From Streptomyces sporangiiformans (GTDB taxonomy: Bacteria; Actinomycetota; Actinomycetes; Streptomycetales; Streptomycetaceae), in contig NZ_VCHX02000129.1 in the NCBI RefSeq assembly GCF_005768555.2, forward strand, positions 20,204-84,203: a stretch of 64,000 nt of DNA, in the 5' to 3' direction. Both the position numbers and the translations under genes were made by a program. Below the pieces are notes generated by a model that saw nothing but the letters and a program-made list of their open reading frames with translations, made no database searches and had not been told where the DNA came from. Position 1 is the first letter of the stretch; every line of letters starts with the position of its first letter. Shown piece by piece: positions 54,655-63,420 of this stretch.

Positions 54655-55782
54655 TCACGACTCTGCCTTACGGTGCACCCGCGCGACCCAGTCCGCCGGT
54701 TTGGCGATCTCCGCCTTGGTCGGGAGCGTGTTCGGCGAGGTCCACACGCGGTTGAACCCGTCCATGCCCACCTGATCCACCACCGCCCGTACGAAACGCT
54801 CCCCGTCCCGGTACTGGCGCAGCTTCGCGTCCAGGCCGAGCAGCTTGCGCAGTGCCAGGTCCAGACGGGAGGCCCCGCGCGCACGGCGTTGCTGGAACTT
54901 CTCCCGGATCTCGGCGACGGACGGGACCACCGCCGGGCCCACGCCGTCCATCACGAAGTCCGCGTGACCCTCCAGGAGGGACATCACGGCGGTCAGCCGG
55001 CCGAGGATCTCACGCTGGGCGGGCGTCTGGACGATCTCGACGATGGACCGACCGCCGTCCTCCCCCTCCTCGCCCTCGGGGCGTCCGCCGGCGAGCGTCT
55101 GGGCGGCCTCCCGGATGCGCTCCAGGACCGTCATGGGGTCGACCTCGGTCTCCTCCAGGAAGGACTGGATTTCGCCCTCGAGGTGGTCGCGCAGCCAGGG
55201 CACCGCCGTGAACTGCGTCCGGTGCGTCTCCTCGTGCAGGCAGACCCAGAGCCTGAAGTCGTGGGGCTCGACGTCGAGTTCCCGCTCGACGTGCACGATG
55301 TTCGGGGCGACCAGGAGCAGCCGGCCGCCGCCGTTCTCGCCCGCCGGGAGCTCACGGGTCGCCGGGGCGAAGGTCTCGTACTGCCCGAGGACCCGGGAGG
55401 CCAGGAACGACAGGAGCATGCCCAGCTCGACGCCGGTGACCTTGCCGCCGACGGCACCGAGGACGGCTCCGCCGGGGGTGTTGCCGCGCCGCTCCTGCAT
55501 CTTGTCCAGCAGCGGCTTGAGGATTTCCCGGAACCCGGCGACGTTCGCCCGGACCCAGCCGGGCCGGTCGACGACGAGTACGGGGGTGTCGTGGAGGTCC
55601 TCACCGCCCATCCGCGTGAAGCCGCGGACGTGCCCCTCCGATGCCTTGGCGTGCCGGCGCAGCTCCGCGACGACGGCCCGGGCATCGTCCCGGCTCACAT
55701 CTGGACCGGGCCGCACGAGCCGGGTCGCGGTCGCCACCGCGAGATTCCAGTCGACCATCTCCGCACCACCGATGCTCGTCAT
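54655..55782 (-). CDS. Zinc-dependent metalloprotease (DUF2342/F420-associated family)
   Basis: Protein of 375 residues with a gluzincin-like HExxH site, LHEETHRTQFTAVPWLRDHL, and the downstream Glu motif in LEGHADFVMDGVGP. The family is sometimes called coenzyme F420 biosynthesis-associated because of genome context, but no F420 gene is present here. No signal peptide is seen, so it is probably cytoplasmic. It lies 64 bases downstream of the DD-peptidase gene on the same strand, and upstream of tilS, hpt and ftsH, likely in a loose operon. Confidence 0.87.
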   Translation of the reverse strand: MTSIGGAEMVDWNLAVATATRLVRPGPDVSRDDARAVVAELRRHAKASEGHVRGFTRMGGEDLHDTPVLVVDRPGWVRANVAGFREILKPLLDKMQERRGNTPGGAVLGAVGGKVTGVELGMLLSFLASRVLGQYETFAPATRELPAGENGGGRLLLVAPNIVHVERELDVEPHDFRLWVCLHEETHRTQFTAVPWLRDHLEGEIQSFLEETEVDPMTVLERIREAAQTLAGGRPEGEEGEDGGRSIVEIVQTPAQREILGRLTAVMSLLEGHADFVMDGVGPAVVPSVAEIREKFQQRRARGASRLDLALRKLLGLDAKLRQYRDGERFVRAVVDQVGMDGFNRVWTSPNTLPTKAEIAKPADWVARVHRKAES

Positions 55783-55846
55783 AGGTCAACCGTACGTGAG
55801 CGCCGCCGCTGGGGGCAGGGAGTGAGCTCCCCGGGGAGGGCGCCCC

Positions 55847-57400
55847 TCAAGCGGCGCAGCCGCACCTCGCCAAGGCCGAAGCCGCGTTGTCCAGGGCCTT
55901 CTGGACGGCCGTCGGGTCCGTGGGCTGGTCGGACGACGTCAGGAAGGCGAAGGCCAGCAGGCGGCCGTCGCTGTCGACCACCGTGCCCGCCAGGGTGTGT
56001 ACGCCCGTCAGGGTGCCGGTCTTGGCGCGTACGAGGCCGGTGCCGGGCTGGTCGGCGTAGCGGTTGCGCAGGGTGCCGGTGAAGCCCGCCACCGGAAGGC
56101 CGGTGAGGGCCGGGCGGAGTTCGGGGTGGCGGGGGTCGCCCGCCTTGGCCAGCAGGGCGGTGAGCAGGTCGGCGCTGAGCTTGTCGGCGCGGTCCAGGCC
56201 GCTGCCGTCCGCGAACTTCACGCCCTGCAGGGGCAGGTCGAGCTTCTTCAGCTGCGTACCGATCGCGGTGGCGCCGCCTTCGAAGCTCGCCTTTTCACCG
56301 GTGGCGAGCGCGGTCTGGCGGGCCAGGGCCTCGGCGATGTCGTTGTCGCTGTTGGTGAGCATCCGCTCGACCAAGCCGGCCACGGGCGGGGACTCGACGG
56401 TCGCGAGGGACTTGGCGCGTCCGGTCGCCTTGGAAGGGCCGGGTGCCCCGGTCTTGATGCCGCGGTCGTGGAGGAGGTCCGCGAACGCGCGGGCCGCGTC
56501 GGCCGACGGGTCCTGGCTGCGCTCCGCGGGCCCGCTGGAGGAGTCGTCGAGACGCCCCTCGTCGACCATCAGGGCGCTGACCTGCGCGAGGTTGGAGTTG
56601 GGGCCGATGGGGTGCGTCGTGGGACCCGCGTACAGCGTGGTGTCGTACGAGAGCGTCACCTCGTCCAGCTTGCGGTCCTTCAGCGCGCGGGCGGTGTCGT
56701 CGGCGAGCGTGCGCAGGCTCGCGTTGCCGTGCGCGTCCTCGCGGGCGGTCAGCGTGGGGTCGCCGCCGCCGACGAGGACGACCTCCTTGGTGTCGGGTTC
56801 GAGGACCGCGCGAGTGGAGATGCGGTGGTCGGGGCCCGCGGCGTCGAGCACCGCGACGGCGGTGGCGATCTTCGTGGTGGAGGCCGGCGTCAGCGCCTGG
56901 TCCGCGCCCCTGCCGTACAGCCGCTTGCCGGTGGCCACGTCGACGACCGCGGCCGTACGCGCGGAGCCCAGCGAAGCGTCGTCGAGCAGCGGGTCCAGGA
57001 CGTCGGAGAGGGCCTTCCCGGTGGGCGAGGGCGCGGAGCCGGCCCGGCCGCCGAGGTTCGCGAGCACCGCCGCGGCGCTGGGCGCGGGACGGGGCGCCTT
57101 CGGGAGCGCACCGGGCGCGTTGCCGTGATCTGCGCCACCCGCGCGCTCGCGCGAGGCCGCCCAGTCGCGCTCCGCCGTACGCTGACCGGTGGAGTCCCAG
57201 GGGCCGGCCGCGGTCGCCACGGTGGCCGCCAAGGCGAGCCCGACGGCGGCGGCACCCGTCGTGAACTGCACGGTTGTCGGCCGTGCGATCCACGGCTTCA
57301 CGGTTTCCACGGCCCGCACCAGCCCTGGCCGCACGGCACGCGTGACCCGCACCACATGCGGTCTCACGGTCCGCCAAGCCTTCAGCTCTGGCACGGCCAT
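55847..57400 (-). CDS. dacB: D-Ala-D-Ala carboxypeptidase/endopeptidase (PBP4, DacB type)
   Basis: Penicillin-binding protein of 517 residues, S13 family. A basic N-terminus of about 40 residues precedes one membrane helix ([20 protein letters not shown]), so it is anchored outside the cell. All three active-site motifs are present: STTK with Ser174, SDN in LTNSDNDIAEALA, and KTG in RAKTGTLTGVHTLAGTV. An Ala/Pro-rich spacer lies before the catalytic domain. It trims or cuts peptidoglycan cross-links. It is divergent from ppa across 79 bases. Confidence 0.94.
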   Translation of the reverse strand: MAVPELKAWRTVRPHVVRVTRAVRPGLVRAVETVKPWIARPTTVQFTTGAAAVGLALAATVATAAGPWDSTGQRTAERDWAASRERAGGADHGNAPGALPKAPRPAPSAAAVLANLGGRAGSAPSPTGKALSDVLDPLLDDASLGSARTAAVVDVATGKRLYGRGADQALTPASTTKIATAVAVLDAAGPDHRISTRAVLEPDTKEVVLVGGGDPTLTAREDAHGNASLRTLADDTARALKDRKLDEVTLSYDTTLYAGPTTHPIGPNSNLAQVSALMVDEGRLDDSSSGPAERSQDPSADAARAFADLLHDRGIKTGAPGPSKATGRAKSLATVESPPVAGLVERMLTNSDNDIAEALARQTALATGEKASFEGGATAIGTQLKKLDLPLQGVKFADGSGLDRADKLSADLLTALLAKAGDPRHPELRPALTGLPVAGFTGTLRNRYADQPGTGLVRAKTGTLTGVHTLAGTVVDSDGRLLAFAFLTSSDQPTDPTAVQKALDNAASALARCGCAA

Positions 57401-57479
57401 CAGCCCCTTTCGCGATCACACACCTGCGTGAGGGACACTTAACCACCAGACCTATGTGTTGATCATGGAGGAGCCACCG

Positions 57480-57974
57480 GTGGAGTTCGACGTCACGATC
57501 GAGATTCCGAAGGGTTCGCGCAACAAGTACGAGGTGGACCACGAGACCGGTCGGATCCGCCTGGACCGTCGACTCTTCACCTCGACCAGCTACCCGGCCG
57601 ACTACGGCTTCGTCGAGAACACGCTCGGCGAGGACGGCGACCCGCTGGACGCCCTGGTCATCCTGGACGAGCCGACCTTCCCCGGCTGCCTCATCCAGTG
57701 CCGCGCGATCGGCATGTTCCGCATGACCGACGAGGCCGGCGGCGACGACAAGCTGCTGTGCGTCCCGGCGCACGACCCGCGCGTGGAGCACCTGCGGGAC
57801 ATCCACCACGTGTCGGAGTTCGACCGCCTGGAGATCCAGCACTTCTTCGAGGTCTACAAGGACCTCGAGCCGGGCAAGTCCGTCGAGGGCGCCAACTGGG
57901 TGGGCCGCACGGACGCCGAGGCCGAGATCGAGCGTTCCTACAAGCGCTTCAAGGAGCAGGGCGGTCACCACTGA
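57480..57974 (+). CDS. ppa: Inorganic pyrophosphatase (family I)
   Basis: Hydrolyses pyrophosphate to drive biosynthesis. The 164-residue soluble enzyme shows [38 protein letters not shown] with the metal-binding DGDPLD signature, and VPAHDPR. GTG 57480 is chosen because GGAGGAG ends six bases upstream; an ATG at 57465 overlaps that site. It is monocistronic, with a hairpin terminator 11 bases after the stop. Confidence 0.96.
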   Translation: MEFDVTIEIPKGSRNKYEVDHETGRIRLDRRLFTSTSYPADYGFVENTLGEDGDPLDALVILDEPTFPGCLIQCRAIGMFRMTDEAGGDDKLLCVPAHDPRVEHLRDIHHVSEFDRLEIQHFFEVYKDLEPGKSVEGANWVGRTDAEAEIERSYKRFKEQGGHH

Positions 57975-57985
57975 CAGCCGGTTCC

Positions 57986-58029
57986 CGAACGGGCTGCACG
58001 ACCCCGACGGGGGGCGGGCAGCCCGTTCG
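57986..58029 (+). terminator. Terminator after ppa
   Basis: CGAACGGGCTGC (57986-57997) and GCAGCCCGTTCG (58018-58029) pair perfectly over 12 bp, with CCCC/GGGG pairing inside the loop. Confidence 0.85.
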
Positions 58030-58144
58030 TATGTCAGTGCGCATACTGAGAAGCCGATGGACACGGCAACCATCAGTTGAGCAACGAGGACGGTGAGCAA
58101 CCAGGTCCGCGAGAGCGGCACCGGTTTGGGTGCAGAGGGGTGCA

Positions 58145-59782
58145 GTGACGGAGCCGGAGGCGGAAGACCGCAAGCCGCAGTCCGACGAGGCGAGGAGTGC
58201 TTTCGCACCACCCGCCGGCGTGGCCTCGGCGTTGGAGGACGAGTCGCAGACGACGTCGGAGTTCGCCATCCCGCAGGGGCTGGCGCCGCCCGAGCCGCCG
58301 TCCGCGGAGCAGGAGGGGTCGGCGTTCAGCACTCCCCGGACGTACCGGGGGGCTCCAGCCTTCACCCCGCCGACCGGCATCCCCGTGGTCAGGCTGACCA
58401 AGGAGGTGCCCTGGCAGGACCGGATGCGCACGATGCTGCGCATGCCCGTGGCCGAACGGCCCGTGGCCGAGCCCATCCAGCGGACCGAGGAGGACGGCGG
58501 GCCGGCCGTCCCGCGCGTGCTCGACCTGACGCTGCGTATCGGCGAGCTGCTGCTCGCGGGCGGCGAGGGCGCCGAGGACGTGGAGGCGGCGATGTTCGCC
58601 GTCTGCCGTGCGTACGGCCTCGACCGCTGCGAGCCGAACGTCACCTTCACGCTGCTGGCCATCTCGTACCAGCCGTCCCTGGTGGACGATCCGGTCACGG
58701 CGTCGCGGACGGTACGCCGCCGGGGCACCGACTACACGCGGCTCGCGGCCGTGTTCCAGCTCGTCGACGACATCAGTGACGACGAGACCGAGGTGTCCCT
58801 GGAGGAGGCCTACCGGCGGCTCGCGGAGATACGCCGCAACCGGCATCCGTATCCCGGCTGGGTGCTGACCGGCGCCGCGGGGCTGCTCGCGGGCGCGGCC
58901 TCGGTTCTCGTCGGCGGTGACGCCATCGTTTTCGTGGCCGCCGCGCTCGGTGCGATGCTCGGCGACCGGCTCGCGTGGCTGTTCGCCGGGCGCGGGCTGC
59001 CCGAGTTCTACCAGTTCACGGTGGCCGCGATGCCTCCGGCCGCGATCGGCATCACGCTCACGCTGGCCCATGTCGACGTGAACTCGTCCGCGGTGATCAC
59101 CGGTGGGCTCTTCGCGCTGCTGCCGGGGCGGGCACTGGTCGCGAGCGTCCAGGACGGCCTGACCGGCTTCTACATCACCGCGGCGGCGCGCCTGCTGGAG
59201 GTCATGTACTTCTACGTGGGCATCGTCACCGGGGTTCTGCTGGCCCTGTACTTCGGCGTGAAGCTGGGCGCGGAGCTCACCCCGGACGCCGCGTTGAGCA
59301 GCTCCGAGCCCGTGTGGGGGATCGTCGCGTCGATGCTGCTGTCACTGGCCTTCGCGGTGTTGCTCCAGCAAGAACGTTCCACCGTGCTGCTGGTGACCCT
59401 CAACGGCGGCGTGGCCTGGTCGGTGTTCGGCGCCATGCACTACGCGGGCGAGCTCTCGCCGGTCGCCTCCACGGCCGTCGCGGCGGGCGTGGTGGGCCTG
59501 TTCGGCCAGCTCCTGTCCCGTTACCGGTTCGCGTCCGCCCTGCCGTACACGACGGCCGCGATCGGGCCGCTGCTGCCCGGTTCGGCGACGTACTTCGGGC
59601 TGCTGTCCATCGCAGAGAGCGACGTCAACGCCGGTCTGGTCTCCCTGTCCAAGGCCGCCGCCCTCGCGATGGCCATCGCCATCGGCGTGAACCTCGGCTC
59701 GGAGATCTCCCGCTTGTTCCTGCGGGTGCCGGGCGCCAGTACGGCGGGCCGCCGCGCGGCCAAGCGGACGCGCGGCTTCTGA
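58145..59782 (+). CDS. ThrE-type threonine/serine exporter
   Basis: Protein of about 545 residues with the two-part ThrE architecture. A cytoplasmic region of about 200 residues (VLDLTLRIGELLLAGGEGAE, AVCRAYGLDRCEPNVTF) resembles the ThrE N-terminal domain, followed by about ten membrane helices (VLTGAAGLLAGAASVLVGG through ALAMAIAIGVNLGSEISRLF). It probably exports threonine, serine or related small molecules. GTG 58145 has AGAGGGG five bases upstream; GTG 58130 is an alternative. The first 110 residues are an acidic, Pro-rich extension. It ends 34 bases from the convergent DedA gene. Confidence 0.88.
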   Translation: MTEPEAEDRKPQSDEARSAFAPPAGVASALEDESQTTSEFAIPQGLAPPEPPSAEQEGSAFSTPRTYRGAPAFTPPTGIPVVRLTKEVPWQDRMRTMLRMPVAERPVAEPIQRTEEDGGPAVPRVLDLTLRIGELLLAGGEGAEDVEAAMFAVCRAYGLDRCEPNVTFTLLAISYQPSLVDDPVTASRTVRRRGTDYTRLAAVFQLVDDISDDETEVSLEEAYRRLAEIRRNRHPYPGWVLTGAAGLLAGAASVLVGGDAIVFVAAALGAMLGDRLAWLFAGRGLPEFYQFTVAAMPPAAIGITLTLAHVDVNSSAVITGGLFALLPGRALVASVQDGLTGFYITAAARLLEVMYFYVGIVTGVLLALYFGVKLGAELTPDAALSSSEPVWGIVASMLLSLAFAVLLQQERSTVLLVTLNGGVAWSVFGAMHYAGELSPVASTAVAAGVVGLFGQLLSRYRFASALPYTTAAIGPLLPGSATYFGLLSIAESDVNAGLVSLSKAAALAMAIAIGVNLGSEISRLFLRVPGASTAGRRAAKRTRGF

Positions 59783-59816
59783 GGGAGCGAAGGGGCGAGC
59801 GGGCGCTCAGCCGCGC

Positions 59817-60881
59817 TCAGCCCTGCGGGTAGTCCTGGCCGTAGGGATAGCCCTGACCCTGCGGGTGCTGCTGCGGCTGCCGCTGCCCCTGGGGGTACTG
59901 CCCGTCCTGGGGGTACTGCCCGTCCTGGGGGTACTGCTGACCCTGGGGGTATTGCTGACCCTGGTGGTACTGCCCGTCCTGCGGGTACTGCTGGCCCTGC
60001 GGGTACTGCTGACCCTCGGGGTACTGGGCGCCGTAGGACTGGCCCTGCTGGTGGCCATGGTTCTGATCCGAGCCGTAAGGCTGCTGCCGCGGCTGTTGCT
60101 GCTGCTGGGGGCGGGCCTGACCCTGATGGCCGTACGCCTGGTCCTGACCCTGATGGCCGTACCCATGGTCCTGGCCGCCCTGCTGCATCGGCGGTACACG
60201 TCGCAGCTGGGTCGTCGCGTCGTCCATGGCCGGCGCCGCGGGGGCCTCCGGCGGGTCCGCCTTCGAGCTGCCGCGTGCCCGCAGGAACTCGATGACGATC
60301 GGCAGGACGGACAGGAGGACGATCAGGATGAGGATCGCCTCGATGTTCTTCTTCACGAAGTCGATCTGACCCAGCCAGGAACCGAGCAGGGTGACGCCCG
60401 CGCCCCAGAGGATGCCGCCGATGATGTTGAACGTGAGGAACGAGCGGTATCGCATGCCGCTGACGCCGGCGATGATCGGCGTGAACGTCCGCACGATGGG
60501 CACGAAGCGGGCCAGGACGAGGGACTTGGGCCCGTACTTCTCGAAGAACTCGTGCGCCTTGACCACGTTCTCCTGTTTGAACAGGCGGGAGTCCGGGCGT
60601 TTGAAGAGTGCCGGCCCGACCTTCTTGCCGAACATGTAGCCCGCCTGGTCGCCGAGGATCGCGGCGATGCAGATCAGGACGATGGCCGCCCAGAGTGGGA
60701 AGTTGAGCTGGTCCGACGTGATCAGCAGGCCCGCCGTGAACAGCAGCGAGTCACCGGGCAGGAAGAAGCCGATGAGCAGGCCCGACTCGGCGAAGACGAT
60801 GAGGAGCAGTCCCCAGACGCCGAACGTGTCGAGCAGGTAGTTCGGATCCAACCAGCTTGGTCCGAGGGCAAGCGTCGTCAC
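59817..60881 (-). CDS. DedA-family membrane protein with Gln/Tyr/Pro-rich tail
   Basis: Protein of 354 residues. Residues 1-215 are a typical DedA (SNARE-associated/VTT) domain: GLLIGFFLPGDSLLFTAGLL, ILGDQAGYMFGKKVGPALF, and the motif LARFVPIVRTFTPIIAGVSG. DedA proteins flip or transport membrane lipids such as undecaprenyl phosphate or phosphatidylethanolamine. From about 225 the tail is low complexity, rich in Gln, Tyr, Gly and Pro (QQYPQGQQYPQDGQYHQGQ), resembling prion-like or phase-separating tails. GTG 60881 has CAGGAG nine bases upstream. Confidence 0.9.
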   Translation of the reverse strand: MTTLALGPSWLDPNYLLDTFGVWGLLLIVFAESGLLIGFFLPGDSLLFTAGLLITSDQLNFPLWAAIVLICIAAILGDQAGYMFGKKVGPALFKRPDSRLFKQENVVKAHEFFEKYGPKSLVLARFVPIVRTFTPIIAGVSGMRYRSFLTFNIIGGILWGAGVTLLGSWLGQIDFVKKNIEAILILIVLLSVLPIVIEFLRARGSSKADPPEAPAAPAMDDATTQLRRVPPMQQGGQDHGYGHQGQDQAYGHQGQARPQQQQQPRQQPYGSDQNHGHQQGQSYGAQYPEGQQYPQGQQYPQDGQYHQGQQYPQGQQYPQDGQYPQDGQYPQGQRQPQQHPQGQGYPYGQDYPQG

Positions 60882-61035
60882 GGTTCCGGGCTCCTGAGGG
60901 GGGATGGAAGAGCAGGCAGTTCTGCTTCGGGCGACCAAAGCTATCAACGCGGGGCGCCTTCGCCAGGTTCCGCCGATCCTTCCAAGCCCCCCTGTGCGCC
61001 GACTGCGACCAACCTGTGAGGTCCCGGCGAGGCGC

Positions 61036-61066
61036 CGGCCGGCCCGGGAGTGCCCCGGGCCGGCCG
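61036..61066 (-). terminator. Terminator after tipA
   Basis: CGGCCGGCCCGGG (61036-61048) and CCCGGGCCGGCCG (61054-61066) form a 13-bp stem with a 5-base loop, starting four bases after the tipA stop on the minus strand. Confidence 0.88.
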
Positions 61067-61069
61067 CCG

Positions 61070-61828
61070 CTACGCGTGCCGCGCGGCGTTCGCCTGGATC
61101 GCGTCCCTGAGGTGTTCGGCGAGCCCCGGCCGCGTCGAGTCGTAGAACGCCTTGAAGCGCTCGTCGGACACGTACATCTCGGCAAGGCCCTGGTGGATCT
61201 CGTACGAGCACTCGTAGAACCAGGTGCAGATGTGCTGCCGGTGCTCCTCGGCCATGTCCATCGCCTGCTCGCCCGTCGGCGGCTCGCCGGCGGCCATCAG
61301 CGCGTCGTAGCGCTCGCCCCAGGACGCCACCTCGGCCTGCATGCGCTTCCAGTCGTCCTTGGTGTAGCGGGCGGTGCGGCTCTGTGACTCGGCGTACGCC
61401 TCCGTGCCACCCCAGCGCTGCTCCGCCTCCTCGGCGTACTGCTCCGGATCCTTGTCCCCGAAGACCTCGAACTTCTCCTCGGGTGTGAGGTTGATGCCCA
61501 TCTTGCGTGCCTCCATGGCGTGCTCCACGGCCTCCGCCATCTTCTGCAGCTTCTCGATCCGGGCGGTCAGCAGCTCGTGCTGGCGGCGCAGGTGCGCGCG
61601 CGGGTCCGCGTCCGGGTCGTCGAGCAGGGCGGCGACCTCGTCGAGCGGGAAGCCGAGCTCTCGGTAGAACAGGATCTGCTGCAGCCGGTCGAGGTCGGCG
61701 TCGCTGTAACGCCGGTGGCCCGCGTAGCTGCGCTCGCTGGGCACGAGCAGCCCGATCTCGTCGTAGTGGTGCAGGGTGCGCACCGTGATCCCGGCGAAAC
61801 CGGCGGTCTGTCCCACGGAGTAGCTCAT
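61070..61828 (-). CDS. tipA: TipA-type MerR regulator (TipAL)
   Basis: MerR-family regulator of 252 residues, one shorter than Streptomyces lividans TipAL. The winged-helix part reads SVGQTAGFAGITVRTLHHYD and GHRRYSDADLDRLQQILFYR. A coiled coil leads to the TipAS drug-binding domain beginning at Met110 (MGINLTPEEKFEVFG; 61501), the site from which the short form TipAS is made in S. lividans. Cys207 is kept, but the position equal to the thiostrepton-binding Cys214 is Gly; a Cys is found at 201 instead. The promoter matches ptipA, so autoregulation is expected. A strong terminator follows. Confidence 0.92.
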   Translation of the reverse strand: MSYSVGQTAGFAGITVRTLHHYDEIGLLVPSERSYAGHRRYSDADLDRLQQILFYRELGFPLDEVAALLDDPDADPRAHLRRQHELLTARIEKLQKMAEAVEHAMEARKMGINLTPEEKFEVFGDKDPEQYAEEAEQRWGGTEAYAESQSRTARYTKDDWKRMQAEVASWGERYDALMAAGEPPTGEQAMDMAEEHRQHICTWFYECSYEIHQGLAEMYVSDERFKAFYDSTRPGLAEHLRDAIQANAARHA

Positions 61829-61870
61829 CGCCTCCGCTCCCTCCTTTTCGGTACGCGTCCCAGGCTGAGC

Positions 61871-61892
61871 CCTCACGTCACGTGAGGTGCAA
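61871..61892 (-). promoter_or_regulatory. tipA promoter/operator
   Basis: On the minus strand -35 TTGCAC (61887-61892) leads into the palindrome CCTCACGT-C-ACGTGAGG (61871-61887). From memory this is identical to the core of the S. lividans tipA promoter. MerR proteins bind such a palindrome between over-spaced -35 and -10 elements and twist the DNA to activate transcription. Confidence 0.8.
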
Positions 61893-61984
61893 GCCCGAAT
61901 CCACCAGGCGCTATGCCGCTTTTACCCGGCTTTGAGGAGTTCGTGGCCCACCATGAAGGTCCGACCCGACCGACCGGAGGCACC

Positions 61985-63391
61985 ATGCCGCTCCACACCG
62001 GCCCCGCCAAGCCCGCCGAGCGTCCCTCGACCGTCAACCCCTTCTACGGGGAGGCCGATCCGGTCAGCGGAATGACCGAGGCACCGCCTCAGCATCGGCT
62101 GCCAGAGGCACCGCTGCCGCCGGCCACGGCGTACCAACTCGTCCATGACGAGCTGATGCTGGACGGGAACTCCCGTCTCAACCTCGCCACCTTCGTCACC
62201 ACCTGGATGGAACCGCAGGCCGGCGTGCTGATGGCGGAGTGCCGGGACAAGAACATGATCGACAAGGACGAGTATCCGCGGACGGCCGAGCTGGAGCGGC
62301 GCTGCGTGGCGATGCTCGCCGACCTGTGGAACGCGCCGGATCCGGCCGCCGCCGTGGGCTGTTCGACGACGGGTTCGAGCGAGGCGTGCATGCTCGCGGG
62401 CATGGCGCTCAAGCGCCGCTGGGCCCAGCGGAACGCCGACCGGTATCCCGGGGCCCGTCCGAACCTCGTCATGGGCGTCAACGTCCAGGTCTGCTGGGAG
62501 AAGTTCTGCTCCTTCTGGGAGGTCGAGATGCGCCAAGTGCCCATGGAGGGCGACCGGTTCCACCTCGACCCGCAGGCCGCCGCCGAGCTGTGCGACGAGA
62601 ACACCATCGGGGTCGTCGGCATCCTGGGGTCCACCTTCGACGGGTCGTACGAGCCGATCGACGAACTGTGCGCGGCCCTGGACGAGTTGCAGGAGCGAAC
62701 CGGACTTGACATCCCCGTCCACGTCGACGGCGCGTCCGGCGCGATGGTCGCGCCCTTCCTCGACGAGCACCTGCGATGGGACTTCCGGCTGCCGCGCGTG
62801 GCCTCCATCAACACCTCGGGGCACAAGTACGGGCTCGTGTACCCGGGTGTCGGGTGGGCGCTGTGGCGGTCGGCCGCCGAGCTGCCCGAGGAACTGGTCT
62901 TCCGGGTGAACTACCTGGGCGGCGACATGCCCACGTTCGCGCTCAACTTCTCGCGGCCGGGCGCCCAGGTCGTCGCGCAGTACTACACCTTCCTCCGGCT
63001 GGGCCGTGCGGGCTTCAAGGCGGTCCAGCGGACGACACGGGCCGTGGCCATGCAGCTCGCCGAGCGCGTGGCGGCGCTCGGGGACTTCCAGCTCCTCACG
63101 CGGGGCGACGAGCTGCCGGTCTTCGCGTTCACGACGGCAACCGATGTGACCGCGTACGACGTCTTCGACGTGTCCCGGAGGATGCGCGAGAACGGCTGGC
63201 TCGTGCCGGCCTACACCTTCCCGCCGCACCGCGAGGACCTCTCCGTGCTGCGCGTGGTGTGCCGCAACGGCTTCTCGTCGGACCTCGCCGAGCTGTTCGT
63301 CGAGGACCTGGAGCGGCTGCTGCCAGAACTGCGCCGCCAGTCGGGGCCATCGACGCACGACAAGGGGGCGGCGACCTGCTTCCATCACTGA
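61985..63391 (+). CDS. Glutamate decarboxylase
   Basis: PLP-dependent decarboxylase of 468 residues, GadA/GadB family, making GABA from glutamate and consuming a proton. Features are NLATFVTTWMEPQA, VGCSTTGSSEACMLAGMALK, the PLP-pocket HVDGASGAMVAPFL and the Schiff-base Lys in SINTSGHKYGLVYPG. ATG 61985 is preceded by GGAGGCACC. It is divergent from tipA across 156 bases that contain the tipA promoter. No glutamate/GABA antiporter lies beside it, so acid resistance of the E. coli type is not supported by context. Confidence 0.94.
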   Translation: MPLHTGPAKPAERPSTVNPFYGEADPVSGMTEAPPQHRLPEAPLPPATAYQLVHDELMLDGNSRLNLATFVTTWMEPQAGVLMAECRDKNMIDKDEYPRTAELERRCVAMLADLWNAPDPAAAVGCSTTGSSEACMLAGMALKRRWAQRNADRYPGARPNLVMGVNVQVCWEKFCSFWEVEMRQVPMEGDRFHLDPQAAAELCDENTIGVVGILGSTFDGSYEPIDELCAALDELQERTGLDIPVHVDGASGAMVAPFLDEHLRWDFRLPRVASINTSGHKYGLVYPGVGWALWRSAAELPEELVFRVNYLGGDMPTFALNFSRPGAQVVAQYYTFLRLGRAGFKAVQRTTRAVAMQLAERVAALGDFQLLTRGDELPVFAFTTATDVTAYDVFDVSRRMRENGWLVPAYTFPPHREDLSVLRVVCRNGFSSDLAELFVEDLERLLPELRRQSGPSTHDKGAATCFHH

Positions 63392-63420
63392 GCCGGCCGC
63401 GCCCCACTTGCCCCTCGCGG

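Noticed and set aside
58031-58096. 21-codon open frame (MSVRILRSRWTRQPS) before the ThrE-like gene as a leader peptide
   Set aside because: No ribosome-binding site, no run of regulatory codons and no attenuator hairpin after it.
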